Origin: Mesoplasma coleopterae
GTDB taxonomy: Bacteria; Bacillota_I; Bacilli_A; Mycoplasmatales; Mycoplasmataceae
Length of the DNA stretch: 64,000 bases
Direction: 5' to 3'
NCBI RefSeq assembly: GCF_002804245.1
Contig: NZ_CP024968.1
Coordinates: 186,001-250,000 of the forward strand
Shown: piece after piece, positions 25,646 to 35,941 of the stretch
How the letters are laid out: every line of letters starts with the position of its first letter
Numbering within the stretch: position 1 is the stretch's first letter
Notes under the pieces: generated by a model
The model's database searches: none
What the model saw: only the letters and a program-made list of their open reading frames with translations
Told to the model about the DNA's origin: nothing
Position numbers and translations under genes: made by a program

Positions 25646-27235
25646 ATGAAAAATGTCTATGCAAAAAATAAAATGGGTATTCTATGGTTTTCTATTCTTG
25701 CTTTTATAGCTGCAGCAGCATTAGTATTTTCTGGATACGTTATTAGTTATTTAATAAATACAGCTGTTGATGTAGTCAATGGAGCATCAGAAAAAATGAA
25801 TTTGCTTTTTATAGAAATTGGTGTTTGTGCTTTATCTTTTGGAATATGCTTATTATTTTCATACTTGCAAACTCAGCAAAAAAATAAAATAATTAAAGAA
25901 TTTAATTTATATTTAAGAAATAAAGTCTCTAATAAAATTATAAATTTGGATTTAAAAGATTTGGATTCTAAAAATAAAGGAGATCTTATAAGTTGATTAA
26001 CAAACGATATAAATCAAATAGAAAGTAAAAATTTTGAAAATATGTTTTTATTTATTGAAACATTTTTAACAGCATTTTTAGCAATAATAGCAATATTTTT
26101 ATTAAATTGAATAACGGGATTAGTAACAATTTTATGTTTTATTATTTTATTAATTGTTCCTTCGCTTTTACAAAAATCCATGGTTAAAATAGTAAACAAA
26201 GTTTCGTTAAAACAAGAAGAATTTTCTTCAAAAGTTGAAGATGTAATTTCGGGATATAGAGAATTTTTATATAATGATAAAACAGAAATCTTTAGTGAAA
26301 TAATCAGTCAAAAGAGTTTTGAACTAGAAACTTATAAACAAAAAAATAAAAATATTGAAAATTTACAGATAACTGGAATTAATTCAATTGGTGCTATTTG
26401 TCAAATTGGTCTTGTTATAATGACTGTTATATTAGCTTCATATAAAATAGCACCAATAGGATTAGTTTTTGCTGTTCCTCAATTGGCTGGAAATTTTTTA
26501 GGTAATGCGCAAAGATCGCTAGGAGCTTTTTTTGGCTTATTAGGAAGCAAAGAATTGTTTAAAAAATTCATTTTTAAAAATACAGAACTTAAGATCAATG
26601 AAATTGAGCCTTTTAACTCAATTAAAATTAAAAACTTAAATTTAAGTATTAATGAAAATAATTTATATAATAGTTTAAATTTTGAAATTAAAAAGGGTAA
26701 GAAATATTTAATTTCAGGTAGAAGTGGTGTGGGTAAAAGCACACTTATGAAAATTTTATTTGGCCTAATATCTGAATATGATGGTGAAATTCTTTGAAAT
26801 AATGATTTAAATTTATTAAAAATTAGTAGCAAACAAATTTGAAATCAAATTTATTATGTTCAACAGGAAACAATTATTTTTGATGCAAGTTTTAAAGAAA
26901 ATATTACTTTATTCGATTCGTCAATTAGTGATAAAGAAATTTTTAATATTGTTAAACTAGTTAATTTACAAGAGTTAGTATCAAAAAACAACAATATTTT
27001 ATCATTTAAATGCAAAGATATTTCTAAAGGTGAAGCTCAAAGAATCGCAATAGGTAGAGCACTGTTATCAAATAAAAAAGTTATTTATTTAGATGAACCT
27101 ACAGCTAGTTTAGATAAAAGTAATACTGAATTAATAGAGAATTTAATTCTAAAAAACTCTGATTTAACAGTTTTATTTATTTCACATACTTCTGATATTC
27201 AAAATCAAATGTTTGACAAGGTTATAAAGTTGTAA
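25646..27235 (+). CDS. ABC exporter (TMD-NBD fusion), probable lanthipeptide transporter
   Basis: A 529-residue ABCB-type half-transporter. Residues about 1-300 hold the membrane domain with roughly six helices. The ATPase follows: Walker A GRSGVGKST (Lys364), degenerate signature ISKGE at 459-463 instead of LSGGQ, Walker B VIYLDEPT, and switch His in FISHTSD. It starts 71 bases after the LanKC stop with an AAAGGGATG ribosome-binding site, so it is likely the export (and perhaps self-protection) gene of the locus. There is no N-terminal C39 peptidase domain, so the leader is not removed by this protein. Cargo assignment rests on context; a lipid or drug exporter is the main alternative. Confidence 0.88.
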
Positions 27236-27289
27236 TAGTGAAATGAAAGATCTTAAAAACAATTTTAAAAATACGAATTAAAAATGTAA

Positions 27290-28100
27290 CTGCAACACTT
27301 ATCAAAAAATAATCTGATAGAAATTTCAGTTTCTTTGATACAAAAAAGCAACTTGCGACTGATTAAAGCCCAAAAAAGTTAGGATCAATAATTATAAAAA
27401 CAATTTTAAATGAAAAACTATCTATAAAGTGTTAAAAAAGTTTGTTTCTTTTATAGCTAAAAAATTGAATAAAAATTGATCAACAATTTTCTGAGGAAAT
27501 AAAAGAAATAGACCGCAATTATTTAGAAACCAAAGATGTGCAGTTTTCTTATAGACATTAACAATATTTGTTCATTAAAATGAAAGAAACAAATTAAAAT
27601 AAAATCTAAAAGACTTACTTTTACCTAGATTTTGATGAAAAAAATTCAATAAATATGAGCATTGTCTATAAGAAATTTCAAAAATGAATTTAATTCCTAT
27701 TACTTATAAACCTAAAAATATTAATCAAAGAAAAAATATTAGTCATTTTAATTGATTTAGTTATTAGCTGTAATGTAGTTTGAAAATCATAATCATACTA
27801 TTTTAAAAGAGTTACCATAGAAGGGTTTGCAATTAAAATGGGAAATAAAACCATGAAGCATGCAAATAAAAAAATATGAATTAATTGCAAAAGAAAATTT
27901 AAATATTAAATCAATTACAAAAAACAATAGAAAAGAATTTAGTCTTCTGCATGAAGTTGTGCAAGAACTTAACCTATGACGTTATACATGTAGTACATAT
28001 ACCTCTTATGAAAAAGATACTGATGAAAACGTTAATAAATTAATCAGATGATATTTACATAAGAAAACTAATTTTAAAAGATCCTAATATAATTTAAATA
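27290..28100 (+). pseudogene. Decayed IS30-family transposase
   Basis: No intact frame, but protein fragments of an IS30-type DDE transposase can be read across stops and frameshifts. The N-terminal part has '..YLETKDVQFSYRH' near 27510-27560. The C-terminal part has 'KYELIAKENLNIKSITKNN' near 27870 and then the strongest signature, YEKDTDENVNKLIRWYLHKK at about 28008-28067. That last matches the family's 'WERGTNENxNGLIRQYxPK', containing the catalytic Glu region. The start shares 'tttgatacaaaa' with the relic at 45757. The element is clearly dead, and its inverted repeats could not be delimited. It fills most of the 1-kb gap after the exporter gene. Confidence 0.75.
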
Positions 28101-28272
28101 TTAAATGAAATAAATAAATTTTTTCATTTGCAAAATTCTGAACTACAAATCAGCTTATGAATTTTAGAAACATTCGCTTAGAAGCTCTGCACTTCCAATT
28201 TTAATATGTATTTGAAAATTATTTTAATGTTTATTTGATAAAATAATTAAATAGAAAAAGGAAAAGCATGAA

Positions 28273-29112
28273 ATGAAAAAAATTATAGCATTTAGTGATT
28301 GTGATGGAACTTTATTATTTGATGATTACAAGTTTTCTGATTATACAATTAACACAGTTAAAAATATTTATGAAAATGGAAGTTACTTAATTCCAGTTAC
28401 AGCCAGAACTTTAAAAAACTTAAAAAATATAGCAAAACAATTAAAAATTGATGAGCTTGGGGGTATTATTGCTGGTAATAATGGAGCTCAAATTTTTGAT
28501 TTTAAAACTGGAAAATATATACTAAATAAAACAGTAGACAAAAACATTATTAATGAAGTATTTGATTTATATTACACAGAAGCTGATGAAGAAAAAGAAT
28601 GCAAAGTTAATTTTGCTTCTGAAGAAATTGTATATTCATTTGGTGAATCAGAAAACACCAAAAAATGAGCAGAAATTATGGAACAACAATTTAAAGTTAT
28701 TTCAAAATCAAATGAAATTGTAGAAGATATCGTAAGTATTTCTATAATAACTAAAAAAGGAACAGATTTAGATACTTATTTACATCATTTTAATAAAATA
28801 AAATCAAAATATGGAAATGACTACAGAATTGATAATTACCATAACAGAGTAATAAGTATTGCTCCAAAAGATATTGATAAAGGATATGCTGTTGAAATAA
28901 TTAATAAATATTTAAACAATACAGGTCAATATGAAACTTATGGTTTTGGAGATAGTTACAATGATTTTCCTTTAATAGCAGCAGTTGATTATGGAATAGC
29001 TATGAAAAATGGATTAGATGAATTAAAAGAAACAGCTTATGATATTACTGAATACCCAAATTATCAAGACGGTGTAGCAAGATACATTAATGACAAAATT
29101 TTTAAAAAATAA
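28273..29112 (+). CDS. Cof-type HAD-family sugar/nucleotide phosphatase
   Basis: A 279-residue haloacid-dehalogenase hydrolase of the Cof/YidA class. It has the nucleophile motif DCDGTLL at residues 9-15, 'VTARTLKN' as motif II, a cap domain in the middle, and the C-terminal acidic motif 'GFGDSYNDFPLI' followed by 'GIAMKNG'. Such enzymes dephosphorylate sugar phosphates or nucleotides, with broad specificity, so no substrate is assigned. The frame spans one TGA read as Trp (28669-28671). The start is the second ATG after an AAAGGAAAAG ribosome-binding site; the ATG five bases upstream is in another frame. Confidence 0.9.
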
Positions 29113-29203
29113 AAATTTAAACAATATTTTAATCATAGTAAAAAAGAAAAAGAATAGTGAATTTTAATGGCTGAAATTATAATACTTAGCTCTTTATTCT
29201 TTA

Positions 29204-29284
29204 TCCCGCTTTTTTTAAATAGCGGATGAATCATATATATTAGAAATACTTATTTTGTAAAAAATAGGTATTTTTATTTATAAT
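29204..29284 (+). promoter_or_regulatory. Structured leader and terminator hairpin before guaC
   Basis: A small hairpin CCGCT/AGCGG (29206-29225) is followed by a strong 13-bp stem, AAATACTTATTTT with AAAATAGGTATTT (29244-29256 with 29261-29273). A T-rich tract and a -10-like TATAAT at 29279-29284 come next, before the guaC start at 29315. A second TATAAT lies upstream near 29178. This may be a terminator for the upstream gene plus a separate guaC promoter, or a transcription-attenuation leader. It does not match the purine riboswitch consensus. Confidence 0.5.
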
Positions 29285-29314
29285 AGAACTATAGAGAATT
29301 TAAGAGGAAAAAAT

Positions 29315-30277
29315 ATGTACGCTTTTGATTATGAAGATATTCAACTTATACCAAACATGTGTGTTGTAAATTCGAGGAGTGAATGTAACACTTCTGTAAC
29401 ACTAGGGAAACATACTTTTAAAATGCCTGTTGTTCCAGCAAATATGGCAACAGTTATTAATGAAGAATTATCTGTTATGTTAGCAGAAAAAAACTATTTT
29501 TATGTAATGCATAGATTTGATTTTGATGCTGTTTCATTTATAAAAAAAATGAAAGAAAAGAAATTAATATCATCAATTAGTGTTGGTGTTAAAGAACAAG
29601 ATTTTAAAATGATTAATGAATTAACTAAATTAAATTTAATACCTGATTATATAACTATTGATATTGCTCATGGACACGCAAATAGCGTAAAAGAAATGAT
29701 CCAACATATTAGAACTAAAATGGGAGATCAGACTTTTATTATTGCAGGTAATGTTGCAACCCCACAAGCAGTAAGAGATTTAGAACACTGAGGAGCAGAT
29801 GCAACAAAAGTTGGTGTAGGTCCAGGAAAAGTTTGTATCACTAAATTAAAAACAGGTTTTGGAACAGGTGGATGACAACTTGGAGCAATTAAATGATGTA
29901 GTAAAGCTGCAACAAAACCAATCATTGCAGATGGAGGTTTAAGAGTTAATGGTGATATTGCTAAATCAATTAGATTTGGAGCTACAATGTGTATGATAGG
30001 AAGTTTATTTGCAGCTCATGAAGAATCACCAGGAAAAAATGTAACAGTTGATGGTGTTTTATTTAAAGAGTACTATGGAAGTGCAAGTGAATATAACAAA
30101 GGTGAAAAAAGATACGTAGAAGGGAAAAAGGAACTTATTAAAGTACGTGGGAAATTAATGGACACTTACAAAGAAATGGAAGAAGATTTACAATCATCTA
30201 TTTCATATGCAGGTGGTAAAACATTAAAAGCTATTAAAAAAGTAGACTACGTAATTTTAAAGACAAGTAACTTTTAA
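29315..30277 (+). CDS. guaC: GMP reductase
   Basis: A 320-residue TIM-barrel enzyme of the IMPDH/GMPR family that reduces GMP to IMP with NADPH, allowing guanine to feed the adenine pool in a purine auxotroph. The N-terminus ([13 protein letters not shown]), the active-site loop '[11 protein letters not shown]' with the catalytic Cys, '[21 protein letters not shown]', and '[15 protein letters not shown]' fit GuaC. There is no CBS pair, which argues against IMP dehydrogenase. One TGA is read as Trp within the barrel, and others near the active site. AGAGGAAAAA is the ribosome-binding site. Confidence 0.94.
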
Positions 30278-30285
30278 TTTTAAAA

Positions 30286-30765
30286 ATGAATAATTTAAAA
30301 AATAGTGAAAGATTAAATGAAAATATAAAAGTTATAACAAAACAAAAGTTAGGTATTAAAGAAATAGCAACTATATTTGATGTTTCTGAGCAAACAATAA
30401 GATTTTATGATTCAAAAGGTTTGCTGCCATTTTTTGAAAGAGAAGATAATAATTACAGATATACAACAGTTGAAAATTTGCAATGATTTAAAATGGTTTT
30501 CTTGCTAAGATCTGCCGGAATGGAAATAAAAAACATAAGAGAATATATAAATTTATGTATGGAAGGTGATTCAACTGTTCCTCAAAGACTAAAAATCATT
30601 CAAAACCAAAAAAAAGATTTAATTTCAAAAATCAAAGGCTTACAATCTGAGCTTGAATTGTTAGCAAGCAAAGAAGAACATTATAAAAAAATTCTTGAAG
30701 AAAACATATTGGATGAATGAAATCCAGTTAATTTCGAAGAAATAATACAAAAAAAATTAAAATAA
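30286..30765 (+). CDS. MerR-family transcriptional regulator
   Basis: A 159-residue regulator with a winged-helix N-terminus (KLGIKEIATIFDVSEQTIRF, then 'YDSKGLLPFF' and 'YRYTTVENL') and a long C-terminal dimerisation helix (IKGLQSELELLASKEEHYKK). There are no conserved metal-binding Cys, so it resembles the aldehyde/redox-type (AdhR-like) subgroup. It begins nine bases after guaC. The next genes, two SDR oxidoreductases, sit behind a promoter with the long 19-bp spacer and internal dyad typical of MerR targets, so they are the probable regulon. The start is somewhat uncertain, because residues before about 20 are not conserved and no good ribosome-binding site is visible. Confidence 0.88.
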
Positions 30766-30775
30766 CATTTTTTGC

Positions 30776-30806
30776 TTGCACTATAGTTACTATAATGTTT
30801 TAGAAT
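30776..30806 (+). promoter_or_regulatory. MerR-type operator-promoter of the SDR genes
   Basis: TTGCAC (30776-30781), a 19-base spacer and TAGAAT (30801-30806). The spacer contains the exact palindrome TATAGT-t-ACTATA (30782-30794). A 19-bp spacer with a central dyad is the hallmark of promoters untwisted by MerR activators. Confidence 0.65.
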
Positions 30807-30837
30807 CAATTTATAATCATATAAAGGAGATTTTGAA

Positions 30838-31677
30838 ATGAAAAATAAAGTATGATTCGTAACAGGAGCTGGGCAAGGAATTGGTTTAGTAGTTACAAAA
30901 GAATTATTAAAAAAAGGACATAAAGTTATTGCGACAAGTCGTAATAAAGATAAAATTGAACAAGCTATTGGAGCTAACGAAAATTTATTAGCTTTATCAG
31001 TAGATATCAAAGATTTAAAAGCAGTTGAAAAAGCAGTTGCTTCAGGAGTAGAAAAATTTGGTGGGATTGACATCTTATTAAATAATGCTGGTTACTCACA
31101 AATGTGAACTTTTGAAGAAACAGATATGGAAGATGTAAAAGGAAACATTGAAACTAACTTAATTGGTACTTTAAATGTTACTCATGCAGTTTTACCAGTA
31201 ATGCGTAAACAAAAACATGGACACATTTACATAACTTCATCAGCTTGAGGATATGGTACTGTTCCTTACAACAGTGTTTATGCTGTAGTTAAATTTGGTT
31301 TAGATGGATTTGCAGAATCAATTAGCCATGAATTAAAAACTGTAGGAATTAGTATTTCAAGTATTAAACCTGGAGGAGTAAGAACAAACTTCTTAACTTC
31401 AGACTCTTTACAAACAGGAAAATCAACAATTGAAGAATATGCAGCAGGTAGAGATGAATGAGTTAACACAGTTAAATCATGAAACGGTTACCAAGACGGA
31501 AATCCACAAAAATATGCAGAATTTATTATTGGATTAACAGAAAATGAATCTGTACCACCAATGCATATATTTGCAGGAAGAGATGCTTATGAAATTGCTA
31601 AAAATAAAATTTCAGCAGTTCAAAAAGATATGGATGAATTAGAAGCACAAGCAACTAACTTACATTTTGAAAATTAA
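30838..31677 (+). CDS. Short-chain dehydrogenase/reductase (copy 1)
   Basis: A 279-residue classical SDR with the cofactor motif TGAGQGIG, 'DILLNNAGYS' (NNAG motif), the catalytic Ser in 'ITSSAWGYG' and YAVVK as the Tyr-x-x-x-Lys pair. The product is an NAD(P)H-dependent oxidoreductase; the substrate cannot be read from sequence. AAAGGAG is its ribosome-binding site. It is followed after 17 bases by a close paralogue, and both lie behind the MerR-type promoter, so a role in aldehyde or redox stress is a reasonable inference. Confidence 0.92.
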
Positions 31678-31694
31678 TTAAGGATATATAAAAA

Positions 31695-32531
31695 ATGAAA
31701 AACAATGTATGATTTATAACTGGAGCAAGTCAAGGATTTGGTCTAGGGATAACAAAAAAACTTTTAGAGCAAGGACATAAAGTTGCTGCTACAACTAGAA
31801 ATCCCCAAAAACTAATTGATGAACTAGGAGCAAATAAAAACTTACTAGCTTTAAAAGTAGATCTTTCAAACCAAAAAGAAATAGACGATGCTGTTGCAAA
31901 AACTGTATCAGAATTTGGATCAATTGACATCTTATTAAATAATGCTGGTTATGGTCAATTATGAACATTTGAAGAATCAACAGACAAACAAATTAGAGAA
32001 TGTTTTGAAGTAAATTTCTTTGGAACAATCAATGTAACTCGTTCAGTTTTACCAGTGATGCGTAAACAAAAGTATGGACATATATTTACAACTTCATCAA
32101 TTTGAGGATATGTAGGTGTTCCATATAATAGTACTTATGCAGCTGTTAAGTTTGCGACTGATGGTTGAACTGAATCAATCAGTCACGAATTAAAACCATT
32201 AGGTATAACTGTGTCATGTATAAAACCAGGTGGATTCAGAACAAATTTCTTAAGTTCAGGATCATTAATTACTGGAGAAGAAACAATTTCAGATTATAAA
32301 GAGGGAAGAGACACATGATTCAATAATCTAGCTTCTTTTGATAAACAACAGGATGGAGATCCTGAAAGATATTGTGACTTTGTAATTGATATTACTAAAG
32401 GTGACAAAGTCCCTCCAGTTCATATTTTTACAGGTAGAGATTCATATGAATACGCTGAAAATAAAATAAAACAAATAAAAGAAGATATGGAAATTCTTAA
32501 AACTGAAGCAACTGATTTACACGTAAGATAA
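31695..32531 (+). CDS. Short-chain dehydrogenase/reductase (copy 2)
   Basis: A 278-residue paralogue of the preceding gene along its full length. It has TGASQGFG for the cofactor, 'DILLNNAGYG', Ser in 'TTSSIWGYVG', and the catalytic YAAVK. Both end with the same 'VPP.HIF.GRD.YE' region and a C-terminal helix, so the pair arose by tandem duplication. Divergence between copies is substantial, which suggests different substrates rather than a recent dosage duplication. The ribosome-binding site is weak (TAAGGATAT). A strong terminator follows. Confidence 0.92.
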
Positions 32532-32534
32532 AAG

Positions 32535-32557
32535 AAACCAACTATGTTGGTTTTTTT
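32535..32557 (+). terminator. Terminator after the SDR pair
   Basis: AAACCAAC-tat-GTTGGTTT followed by a T run. Confidence 0.9.
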
Positions 32558-32613
32558 ATTATTTATTTCATTTTTTCTCCTTAAAACATAGAGCATAAAA
32601 ACAAGATGTTTAG

Positions 32614-32619
32614 TATAAT
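32614..32619 (+). promoter_or_regulatory. -10 element for pfkA-pyk
   Basis: TATAAT about 36 bases before the pfkA start; no clear -35. Confidence 0.45.
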
Positions 32620-32622
32620 TAG

Positions 32623-33627
<1,005 letters not shown>

Positions 33628-33679
33628 GAAAAAATAATTTAAAATATATATTGAAAAAGTACATAGGAGAAAAAAATAA

Positions 33680-35116
33680 ATGAACAAGAAAGAATTACAA
33701 GCACGTGTAAAACGTACTAAAATTATTACTACAACTGGTCCTTCAACAAATGAACCAGAACAAATAAAAGAATTATTTGAAAATGGAATGACAACAATCC
33801 GTTTGAATTTTTCACATGGTGATTATGAAGAACAAGGATACAGAATTGCTGGAGCAAAAAAAGTTAGAGAAGAATTAGGAAAACCTATTTCAATCTTATT
33901 AGATACAAAGGGACCAGAAATTCGTGTTGGTAAATTTGTAGACGGAAAACAAGAAGTAGTTGCAAACCAAGCAATTACAATTTACACAGATGCTGAATCA
34001 TTCAAAAACAAAGAATGTTTATCAGGAGAAATGACAGTTGCATACGATATGTCAGTTGACCTAAAAATTGGAGATACAATTTTAATTGATGATGGTAAAT
34101 TGGAAATGACTGTTGAAGAAGTTAAACCAGGTGTAGTTAAAGCTGTTGCTTTCAATAATCACTTAGTTAAAACTAACAAACGTGTTAATTTACCAGGTGT
34201 TGATTTCTCAATGCCATTCTTAGCACAAAAAGATATCAACGATATTAAATATGGAGTAGAACAAGGTGTTGACTACATTGCTGCATCATTTGTTAACTCT
34301 GCTGAAAATGTAAAAGAAATCCGTGATATTTTAGCAGAAGCTAATGGATCAGATATTCAAATTATTTCAAAAATTGAATCACAAGTTGGAATTGATAACA
34401 TTGATGCAATTATTGAAGCATCAGATGGAATTATGATAGCTCGTGGAGACTTAGGATTAGAAATTCCTTACTACGATGTACCATACTGAGAAAAAATTAT
34501 TATCAGAAAATGTCGTGAAGCAGGTAAAGTTGTTATTGTTGCTACTCAAATGTTAGAAACTATGACAGAAAACCCAGCACCTACAAGAGCTGAAGTTACT
34601 GACGTTTACTTTGCTACTGAATTAGGAGCAGATGCTACAATGTTATCAGGAGAATCAGCAGCTGGAGATTATCCATTCATTACTGTAAATACAATGGCTA
34701 CAATTAACAAACGTGCTGAAATTGAATTCTACAAAAAAGCCTACTACCAAACTCAATTAGAAAACGCTAAAAATTCAACTAGTGGACCACGTGCTGATAT
34801 AGCAATGGACTTAGCTGAAAGAACTCGTGATGGACAATATGAATTTGCTGTTGTTTTATCAAGAACTGGAGCTTTATTAAAAACTATTTCAAAATTCAGA
34901 CCAAACGTAACTATTTTAGGGGTAAGTGAATCAGAAAGATTATGAACTGCATTTGGTGTATGACACTCAATCTTCATGAATAAAACTGCTAACTTATTAG
35001 AATTAGAAGAAAATATTGCTCAAATCTCAGAAATTGCAAAATTATGAGGTGCAAAATCAGGATCAAAAATCTTAGTTGTAAGAAACAAAGATATTCGTGA
35101 AATAACAGTAGTTTAA
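33680..35116 (+). CDS. pyk: Pyruvate kinase
   Basis: A 478-residue enzyme converting phosphoenolpyruvate and ADP to pyruvate and ATP; in mollicutes it also phosphorylates other NDPs. Signatures are 'TTGPSTNEPEQIKELFENG', 'IRLNFSHGDYEE', 'ILLDTKGPEIRVGKF', the substrate-binding 'IISKIESQVGIDNID', 'GIMIARGDLGLEIP' and 'TQMLETMTENPAPTRAEVTD'. It is read through several TGA codons as Trp. A terminator follows. Confidence 0.97.
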
Positions 35117-35137
35117 TTCAAATTAAATAATAAAAAA

Positions 35138-35160
35138 ACTACCGAAAGGTAGATTTTTTT
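35138..35160 (+). terminator. Terminator after pyk
   Basis: CTACC-gaaa-GGTAG with a GNRA-type loop, followed by a T run. Confidence 0.85.
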
Positions 35161-35166
35161 TACTTG

Positions 35167-35616
35167 TTAAACTATTTTTTCAAGAGCAGCTTTTGAAACT
35201 TTGTTTTTAAATCACTTTTGATTACCAAAAATATAAGCAGGTCCACCAATTGACTGTTTTGCTCATTTTTTAAAGTTAAATGAATCTGTATGTTTAACTA
35301 TTTTTCCATTTACGACTTCCATTTTTGAATCTACAACATTAGTTACTTTTCTTTTTTTAGGGCCAAATAAATATGTCGCTGTTCATCTAACAAAAATATC
35401 TTCATTTTCTTTTATAATTTCATATGAAACTTCAAATTTTGATTCTTTTTTATTTGAAAGCAATGACTTTCACATATTAGTTACTTGTTTATTATTAAGA
35501 TCTTTAAAAATGGGGTCATTAAAAATAATTGATTGATCATATAAACTATTCATTTTTTTAGAATTGCCTTTAGTAAATGCCTCATAAAATTCTTTTAAAA
35601 CTAATTCTTTTTCCAT
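35167..35616 (-). CDS. NTF2/SnoaL-like small protein
   Basis: A 149-residue protein beginning [18 protein letters not shown]. It is read through several TGA codons, so it looks broken under the standard code. The opening helix with '[17 protein letters not shown]', then '[11 protein letters not shown]' and a series of alternating beta strands ([18 protein letters not shown]) resemble the NTF2-like/SnoaL fold. Its function is unassigned: members range from isomerases to binding proteins. It is convergent with pyk and divergent from thrS. The start is supported by AGGGAG about ten bases upstream. Confidence 0.75.
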
Positions 35617-35684
35617 TTTAATTCTCCCTTTAGTTTTTTTGCACAAATAAAGTATATAACTTTTATAATCAAAAGAAAATATTG

Positions 35685-35690
35685 TATAAT
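35685..35690 (+). promoter_or_regulatory. Extended -10 of the thrS leader
   Basis: TGTATAAT about 30 bases before the start of the T-box leader. Confidence 0.5.
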
Positions 35691-35711
35691 TATTTTTGTA
35701 AAGTGAATATT

Positions 35712-35925
35712 AATTAACATTTTGGACACGATACTATTGATTCTTTTAAAGAGAGTTGTTGGTGCTGAAAAACAATAAAGATAGATAGTCATTACTACCA
35801 AATAAATAATGTTACGTTGGGTGCGATAAACCTTGAATTAAGGTATTAAATTTTTTAATTTAGTACGAATTAGGATGGTACCGCGTTTAAAACGCTCCTA
35901 AATAAATAGGGGCGTTTTTGTTTTT
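35712..35925 (+). promoter_or_regulatory. T-box riboswitch of thrS
   Basis: The diagnostic T-box sequence AGGATGGTACCGCG is at 35872-35885. The stem I apical part, AGAGAGTTGTTGGTGCTGAA, lies near 35751-35770. The intrinsic terminator AACGCTCCTA/TAGGGGCGTT plus T run is at 35891-35919. A Thr specifier is plausible at ACT/ACC, 35794-35799. Binding of uncharged tRNA-Thr should favour the antiterminator and switch thrS on. Confidence 0.93.
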
Positions 35926-35941
35926 TTAAGGAGGAAAAAGT

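Noticed and set aside
29165-29314. Purine or 2'-deoxyguanosine riboswitch upstream of guaC
   Set aside because: The conserved three-way junction and loop sequences are not present; only generic hairpins are seen.
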